Assembly: GCA_030590585.1 (NCBI GenBank)
Contig: JAUUYD010000113.1
Coordinates: 1-7,351, forward strand
Source of the DNA: Spirochaeta sp.
GTDB taxonomy: Bacteria > Spirochaetota > Spirochaetia > Spirochaetales_E > Spirochaetaceae_B
Length of the DNA: 7,351 nt
Reading direction: 5' to 3'
In this document: piece after piece, positions 1 to 4,363 of the stretch
Layout: every line of letters starts with the position of its first letter
Numbering within the stretch: the first letter of the stretch is position 1
Made by a program: the position numbers and the translations under genes
The notes under the pieces: generated by a model
Seen by the model: the letters and a program-made list of their open reading frames with translations, nothing else
The model's database searches: none
What the model was told of the DNA's origin: nothing

Positions 1-296
1 CAGGCTGGGGACACTATCTGTTTATGGGCCTGATCGGCCTGATCATAGCCGGTATTGTGGGCAGGTTCATCGGCGGTGCGGCATACAACTTTCTTTATTC
101 GGCGGTTGGAGTCATCCTCTTCACAGCCCTTACCGCCTATGATACCCAGATGATTAAGAAGATGAGTGATGGTGCAGGCGCCAATATAGCTGAGGATGAT
201 TTTATCCGGCTGTCCATTATCGGGGCTTTAAAACTCTATCTGGATTTTATCAATATGTTTCTTTTCCTTCTTCGTATATTCGGTCGCCGAAGGTAA
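1..296 (+). CDS. Bax inhibitor-1/YccA family membrane protein (C-terminal part, 5' end outside window)
   Basis: This is the 3' end of a gene that begins before the window. The frame is open from position 3 (GWGHYLFMGL...) to the TAA at 294-296, giving about 97 visible residues; the ATG at 24 is an internal methionine, not the start. Three hydrophobic stretches are visible: LFMGLIGLIIAGIV, the segment around LYSAVGVILFTALTAY, and LKLYLDFINMFLFLLRIFG. The YDTQMIK signature between the last two and the LYLDFINxFLxLLRIFG ending are characteristic of the BI-1 (TMBIM/YccA) family, which are multi-pass inner-membrane proteins; eukaryotic and some bacterial members are linked to cation leak and stress, and YccA modulates FtsH in E. 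coli. Its short basic tail (GRRR) would sit at the membrane face. The stop codon overlaps the next start by one base (TAATG), so it is probably the upstream member of an operon. The family call is firm; the physiological role is unknown. Confidence 0.9.
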   Translation, partial: GWGHYLFMGLIGLIIAGIVGRFIGGAAYNFLYSAVGVILFTALTAYDTQMIKKMSDGAGANIAEDDFIRLSIIGALKLYLDFINMFLFLLRIFGRRR

Positions 297-1594
297 TGAT
301 GAACAATACAAGCTTAAAGAATTTCCTTGATTCATCTCCAACGGCTTTTCATGCTGCTGCTGTCATTTCTTCTGCCCTCGAAGAAGCAGGTTACAGGCAA
401 TTGGATGAGAGTGCTCACTGGGAATTGAAAAGCGGGCAGGGGTATTATGTTATTCGTGATGGAAGGGCGGTAATAGCCTTTATCCCGGGACATCAGCCGC
501 CGGCAGAATCGGGATTTCGAATTACCGCGGCACATCTGGACAGTCCTCTGTGGAAGGTTAAAACAGAAGGGGCCGTTCTGGAAAAGGGTGTTTGGCGTCT
601 GCCGGTTGAAGCATATGGTTCTCTGATACATCACAGCTGGATGGACAGGGAACTGGAAGCCGCGGGTATGGTAGCCTTCATGGATTCCGGGCGCATTTCA
701 TTCAAACACTGGCGCAGCGCTAATCCTATAGCTATTATTCCTTCTCTGGCCATTCATATGAACAGGGACGTGAACAAAGGCGTTGAGCTGAATGCCCAAA
801 CACATATGTCGGCTCTGATGCCGGAGTTTGACAGCCGTGAATCGATTGAGGATGAGGTGTTTAACCCCCTTGTTGCAGAAATATGCAATGGTTTGGATAT
901 ATCTGTTTCCGATTATCTATCTTCCGAGATCTATCTAGTGCCTTCAGAAAAAGCCTCTTTTCTGGGTTCCGGCGGGGAACAATTAATTGTATCCGGAAGG
1001 CTTGATAATCTTGCCATGTCTCACGCATTACTGGAGAGCCTTCCTGTAAGTGAAAATGTTCAGGATTCAAGTATTATGGCTATCTGGTTTGATGCTGAGG
1101 AAGTGGGAAATAAAACACTTACAGGAGCATTATCGCTATTCCCGGATGAAATCATTGAGCGAATCGTTCTTAACTCCGGCGGTTCACGTGAAGAGTTGAT
1201 GAGAAGTCGGCGGCAGTCCTTCATGGTGAGCGCAGACATGGCTCATGCGGTACACCCAAATTATTCTGACCGCCACGATCCCTCATATGCTCCGATGATG
1301 GGAGGCGGGCCTGTTCTCAAGAGTCATGGGCTTAAACATTACGCCACGGATGTTTTTTCCGAAGGGAGAATTATTCAGGCAGCCAATCAAACTGACATGA
1401 CTTTACAGAAGTTCATTATCCGTTCGGATTTGTCCTGCGGATATACACTGGGACCTCTTGCTTCTTCGTCTATGTCCATCAGCACGGTTGATATCGGCAA
1501 TCCGCTTTGGGCCATGCACAGTGCCAGGGAAACAGCTTCAATGTCAGATCATTATGATATGGTGAAATTACTCGCCGAGTGTTTGAAAACCTGA
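296..1594 (+). CDS. apeB: M18 family zinc aminopeptidase (aspartyl-aminopeptidase-like)
   Basis: A cytoplasmic dinuclear-zinc exopeptidase that removes N-terminal residues from peptides; M18 members often prefer acidic residues, but the preference here cannot be read. At 432 residues it is the usual M18 length and complete. The metal and catalytic motifs are in order: AAHLDSP with H80, GRLDN with the bridging D237, FDAEEV with the E268/E269 pair (general base and ligand), SADMAHAVHPN with D314, and MHSAR with H408. The RSDLSCGYTLGP segment (376-387) and the SMSISTVDIGNPLWAMHSARE block are also standard for the family. No signal peptide is seen. Two adjacent ATGs, at 296 and 299, can serve as start; a GAAGG at 289-293 is 5 nt from the second, so 299 is the slightly better choice (431 residues). 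The upstream stop and this start overlap, suggesting coupling. The symbol apeB is by family only. Confidence 0.93.
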   Translation: MMNNTSLKNFLDSSPTAFHAAAVISSALEEAGYRQLDESAHWELKSGQGYYVIRDGRAVIAFIPGHQPPAESGFRITAAHLDSPLWKVKTEGAVLEKGVWRLPVEAYGSLIHHSWMDRELEAAGMVAFMDSGRISFKHWRSANPIAIIPSLAIHMNRDVNKGVELNAQTHMSALMPEFDSRESIEDEVFNPLVAEICNGLDISVSDYLSSEIYLVPSEKASFLGSGGEQLIVSGRLDNLAMSHALLESLPVSENVQDSSIMAIWFDAEEVGNKTLTGALSLFPDEIIERIVLNSGGSREELMRSRRQSFMVSADMAHAVHPNYSDRHDPSYAPMMGGGPVLKSHGLKHYATDVFSEGRIIQAANQTDMTLQKFIIRSDLSCGYTLGPLASSSMSISTVDIGNPLWAMHSARETASMSDHYDMVKLLAECLKT

Positions 1595-2784
1595 AAAGCC
1601 CCGCGGACAGTAATCCGATATTTGCAGTCTTAATACTTTTCCTCTATTCTCCTTTTTTCCTTTATTCTGTTGATACAGATAAATCGGTGTTTCCTGTCAC
1701 CATTCAGGCCCCTATCTATATGCTGGCTGATGCCGACAGCGGCAGGATTCTCCTTGAAAAAGGCACGGATATTCTCATTTCACCTGCATCCCTCGCCAAA
1801 ATCATGACTCTCCATCTTTCACTTACAGATCTTGAAAATGGTGATCTCTCATCTCAAAAGTTATATGCCGTACCGCCTGGAGGCGAAGCCCTGTCGATGA
1901 AAAGCGGTTCTTCCCTGCTTGGCCTTGCCAGAGGTGATGAGGCATCACTACTTACACTGCAAAGGGCTGCCGCAATAGCTTCAGCCAACGATGCGGCCTG
2001 GACCCTGGCTCTGATATCAAATGGAAATATGCCGGATTTCATTGACAGGATGAATCAGGAAGCTGCTGACCTCGGGATGGATGACACCATTTATACCGAT
2101 CCCGACGGCTGGTCATCCCTGTCCCGGACGAATGTGAAAGATCAGATGCGTCTTGCACTCTATTATCTGAATCATCATCAGGGGGTTTTAAACCGCATCC
2201 ATGCGCTGCCGCAGATGGTTTATCTGAATTCGGATAATATCTCCAATGAATCTGTAAAAAGGAATACAAACTTACTCATCGGACGGATGAAGGGTGTTGA
2301 CGGTCTAAAAACAGGAACTATTCCCTCAGCCGGTTTTCATTTTATTGCAACTGCGGAGCGTTCAGGAACACGCTTTGTTGCTATTGTTATGGGGATAAAG
2401 GCATCCGCTTATGTGGATGCACTGAATCAAAGGGCATCTGATGCGCAAAAACTCCTTGAGTGGGGCTTTTCTCATTATTACAGCTGGAAGCCCCTGCCGC
2501 CTGATACGATAGAGGCGGAAGTACGCCATGGAAGTGTCAGCTCCGTCGGACTTGAAATTTTCGATTCGGATTTAGAGGCTGTTAATGCCCTTACTCTGAG
2601 TCTTTCAGATAGAACACCCATTCGTGTAATTATTGATGCACCTGATAGACTCACAGCAGCTCTGATAAAAGGTGAAACGGTTGGAGCAGTCCGATGGTTT
2701 CAAGATGAAATATTATTGTTGGAACTCCCCTTGCGTATTAATGCTGATGTCGGCAGGCGCTGGCGGCTTAAAGATATCTTTTGA
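1579..2784 (+). CDS. dacA: D-alanyl-D-alanine carboxypeptidase (peptidase S11, PBP5/6-like)
   Basis: A penicillin-binding serine DD-carboxypeptidase that removes the terminal D-Ala of peptidoglycan stem pentapeptides, acting in the periplasm. All three active-site motifs are present: S71-L-A-K74 in PASLAKIMT (nucleophile S71), S135-A-N137 (ASANDA), and K244-T-G246 (GLKTGT). Residues 1-31 form a signal sequence or membrane anchor with a strongly hydrophobic IFAVLILFLYSPFFLY core. Residues about 305-390 look like the small beta-rich C-terminal domain found after S11 catalytic domains. Only a short basic tail (GRRWRLKDIF) follows, rather than the longer amphipathic anchor helix typical of E. coli PBP5, so attachment may rely on an uncleaved N-terminus. 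The start is GTG at 1579: an in-frame stop lies just upstream at 1555-1557, and the next methionine (residue 48) would delete the signal peptide. The start lies 16 nt inside the aminopeptidase gene without a strong Shine-Dalgarno, implying translational coupling. Confidence 0.92.
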   Translation: MFENLKSPADSNPIFAVLILFLYSPFFLYSVDTDKSVFPVTIQAPIYMLADADSGRILLEKGTDILISPASLAKIMTLHLSLTDLENGDLSSQKLYAVPPGGEALSMKSGSSLLGLARGDEASLLTLQRAAAIASANDAAWTLALISNGNMPDFIDRMNQEAADLGMDDTIYTDPDGWSSLSRTNVKDQMRLALYYLNHHQGVLNRIHALPQMVYLNSDNISNESVKRNTNLLIGRMKGVDGLKTGTIPSAGFHFIATAERSGTRFVAIVMGIKASAYVDALNQRASDAQKLLEWGFSHYYSWKPLPPDTIEAEVRHGSVSSVGLEIFDSDLEAVNALTLSLSDRTPIRVIIDAPDRLTAALIKGETVGAVRWFQDEILLLELPLRINADVGRRWRLKDIF

Positions 2785-2813
2785 ACATGATTAGAGCGTT
2801 CTATAACGAAGAG

Positions 2814-2827
2814 ATGGTTTTAACCAT
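2814..2827. terminator. Weak dyad downstream of dacA, possible terminator
   Basis: ATGGTT and AACCAT form a 6-bp perfect inverted repeat around TT (or a 5-bp stem with a 4-nt loop) 30 nt after the dacA stop codon. The stem is AT-rich and the following sequence (AGCAATTTTAAATG) has only a short T-run displaced by five bases. This is a poor intrinsic terminator; it may equally be a small operator or chance. Confidence 0.2.
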
Positions 2828-2849
2828 AGCAATTTTAAATGAATCTTAC

Positions 2850-2877
2850 TTGACAGTATTTCATCCGGAAGTAACCT
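2850..2877 (+). promoter_or_regulatory. Candidate promoter for the metallopeptidase-udk unit
   Basis: A perfect -35 hexamer TTGACA (2850-2855) is followed after 16 bp by TAACCT (2872-2877), a weak -10 matching only three positions of TATAAT. An alternative -10, TATAAC at 2892-2897, has no matching -35. The position upstream of the two-gene unit makes a promoter here expected, but the -10 is poor, so the exact start site is uncertain. Confidence 0.35.
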
Positions 2878-2936
2878 GTTCATGAGCAGAATATAACATC
2901 CTGCAAACAGGCACTCAACGATTGTTCAACATATAT

Positions 2937-2940
2937 GAGG
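2937..2940 (+). promoter_or_regulatory. Ribosome binding site that sets the metallopeptidase start
   Basis: GAGG lies 5 nt before the ATG at 2946. It decides for this ATG over the in-frame TTG at 2922, which has no purine-rich element at a suitable distance and would only add eight unconserved-looking residues. Confidence 0.6.
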
Positions 2941-2945
2941 TATAC

Positions 2946-3752
2946 ATGAATCAGGATCAGATAAAAAATTTACTGTTGTCACTGGAGGGGAATGTACCTG
3001 AATTTACGGTTACTTTCACCGGAAAAGAAAGTAAGAGGGTTGATGGACTCTACAAGCCCGAGAGCTGTGAGATTTTAATTCACAACAAAAATTTCCAGGA
3101 CGAGAACTCGTTGATTTACACCGCAATCCATGAATATGCCCACCATATTCATTTCAGTCGATTTCCTCAGGAAGTTACCAGAAGGGCACATACCAATCGT
3201 TTCTGGGATTTATTCCACAACCTTCTCGCAGACGCGGAAGATAGGGATATCTATAAAAGCCTCTTTGATAACGATAAGGATTTTCAATCCCTCACCAGAC
3301 GTATTAAAGAAGATTATCTGGAAAAGAATGGCAGTCTGATGAAGGAGTTCGGTAAACTCCTCATCGAAGCCCTGGATTTATGCAGAGAGAAACATGCTGT
3401 TTTTGAGGATTATGCCGAGAGGATTTTGGGTATGACCCGGGGTTCAGCCCGGAGCATGATGAAGATCTACGCATTGGATGTAGATGAATCACTTGGTTTT
3501 GAGAATATGAAAGTTGTCGCGGCAATTAAAGATACAAAGGAACGCTCTGAAGCCGTTGAATCCTTCAAGGAAGGGAAAACACCTCCCCAGGTACGGCAGC
3601 ATATCAAGGAGTCACGCTCTGAACCGGAACCTACGCTGGGAAGATTGGAAGCTCAAAAACGCCGTCTGGAAAAAAACATTCTAAATCTTAAAGAAAAGCT
3701 TGAAAATGTTGACAGGAAGCTGCTGGAGATGAATATGGAGGAGAATCAATGA
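2946..3752 (+). CDS. Predicted HExxH metallopeptidase fused to a ParB-like HTH region and coiled coil
   Basis: I do not recognise a named gene here. The 268-residue protein (start ATG 2946) has three visible parts. Residues about 1-110 carry a zincin motif, H62-E-Y-A-H66, in a helix (YTAIHEYAHHIHF), followed 16 residues later by H82 in AHTNRFW. An HExxH plus a downstream H-x-x-x-F resembles SprT/WLM-type and minimal gluzincin peptidases, so H62, H66 and H82 are the likely zinc ligands and E63 the catalytic base. Residues about 150-222 (AERILGMTRGSARSMMKIY ... AAIKDTKERSEAVESF.EGKTPPQVRQHIK) look like the helix-turn-helix and following helices of ParB-like or phage DNA-binding proteins. Residues about 230-265 are a charged heptad-like coiled coil (LGRLEAQKRRLEKNILNLKE). 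No signal peptide or membrane segment is seen, so it is cytoplasmic. It overlaps udk by 4 nt. Peptidase and HTH assignments are from motif reading; substrate and DNA target are unknown. Confidence 0.7.
   Translation: MNQDQIKNLLLSLEGNVPEFTVTFTGKESKRVDGLYKPESCEILIHNKNFQDENSLIYTAIHEYAHHIHFSRFPQEVTRRAHTNRFWDLFHNLLADAEDRDIYKSLFDNDKDFQSLTRRIKEDYLEKNGSLMKEFGKLLIEALDLCREKHAVFEDYAERILGMTRGSARSMMKIYALDVDESLGFENMKVVAAIKDTKERSEAVESFKEGKTPPQVRQHIKESRSEPEPTLGRLEAQKRRLEKNILNLKEKLENVDRKLLEMNMEENQ
3737..3743 (+). promoter_or_regulatory. Strong ribosome binding site of udk inside the upstream gene
   Basis: GGAGGAG ends 5 nt before the udk ATG at 3749 and lies in the last codons of the metallopeptidase gene. 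Together with the ATGA stop/start overlap it indicates that udk can be reinitiated efficiently by terminating ribosomes and also loaded independently. Confidence 0.75.
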
Positions 3753-4363
3753 GTGACGATGTTCGAGTAATAGGTATTTCCGGAGGTTCAGGGTCGGGGA
3801 AGACAACAATTATCAAACGTATCGCCAAGAAGGTTTCAGACTTCGTATTCATACCTCAGGATAATTACTATAAAAGCGCGGAAAATATTTCAAATAACAA
3901 TATTACCGACTTCAATTTCGATCACCCCGACGCGTTTGATACAGCCTTATTGCTCAGTCATTTGGAGCAGCTGAAGGGGGGGCACTCAATTGAGATGCCA
4001 ACCTATGATTTTGTACATCACAGGCGTTCGGAAGGGATAACTGTGGTGAAGCCGAGCAGGGTTGTTCTGGTTGAGGGAATCATGGTGTTCTTTGAGCAGA
4101 CCATCAGGGATATGATGGATTTGAAAATATATGTGGATACACCCGATGATATTCGTTTTATACGAAGGTTGGAGAGAGATGTCACCGAACGCGGCCGTAC
4201 AATGGAATCTGTTATCAAACAGTATCTTGAAGTCGTACGGCCGGGTCATTACATGTTCATTGAACCTACAAAGGAGTTCGCTGATATCATCATTCCCGAG
4301 GGCGGACATAATGCCAATGCCCTCAGGGTTTTAGCCTCATTTATGAACGATATCCTTACCTGA
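3749..4363 (+). CDS. udk: Uridine kinase (uridine/cytidine monophosphokinase)
   Basis: A cytoplasmic pyrimidine-salvage kinase that phosphorylates uridine and cytidine to UMP and CMP with ATP or GTP. The 204-residue protein is the usual length and complete. The P-loop is GGSGSGKTT (12-20). The substrate-side aspartate is D38 in QDNYYK, followed by NFDHPDAFD (56-64) and PTYDF (84-88), all signature blocks of the uridine kinase family. VVLVEGIMVF (105-114) is the Walker-B-like strand. The lid with RFIRRLERDVTERGR (136-150) supplies arginines for phosphate transfer, and VRPGHYMFIEPTKEFADIIIPEGG (163-186) is the conserved C-terminal block. It has a strong Shine-Dalgarno and overlaps the metallopeptidase stop codon (ATGA), so the two are co-translated. 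Its TGA (4361-4363) lies beyond the stop of the convergent ankyrin gene, overlapping it by 8 bp. A phosphoribulokinase-family relative is less likely given the full match of the motifs. Confidence 0.95.
   Translation: MSDDVRVIGISGGSGSGKTTIIKRIAKKVSDFVFIPQDNYYKSAENISNNNITDFNFDHPDAFDTALLLSHLEQLKGGHSIEMPTYDFVHHRRSEGITVVKPSRVVLVEGIMVFFEQTIRDMMDLKIYVDTPDDIRFIRRLERDVTERGRTMESVIKQYLEVVRPGHYMFIEPTKEFADIIIPEGGHNANALRVLASFMNDILT

Larger units (their letters stand above)
2785..2945 (+). other. Intergenic region between dacA and the metallopeptidase gene
   Basis: This 161-bp AT-rich gap separates the first cluster from the metallopeptidase-udk pair. It holds a 14-bp dyad (ATGGTT-TT-AACCAT, 2814-2827) that is not followed by a convincing T-tract, a perfect TTGACA at 2850-2855, and a 6-bp inverted pair CCTGTT (2875-2880) / AACAGG (2906-2911) spaced by 25 bases. 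The last 9 bases hold the ribosome binding site of the next gene. No small ORF or RNA gene is convincing. Confidence 0.6.

Noticed and set aside
332..634. 100-residue open frame on the minus strand within the aminopeptidase gene
   Set aside because: It is antisense to conserved M18 sequence including the H80 motif, so it is a coding shadow.
2922..2945. TTG start giving an 8-residue longer metallopeptidase
   Set aside because: The ATG at 2946 has GAGG at 5 nt spacing; the TTG has no ribosome binding site and the extra residues lie over the likely leader.
3986..4309. 107-residue open frame on the minus strand within udk
   Set aside because: It is the antisense of conserved uridine kinase motifs and shows no protein family character or ribosome binding site.
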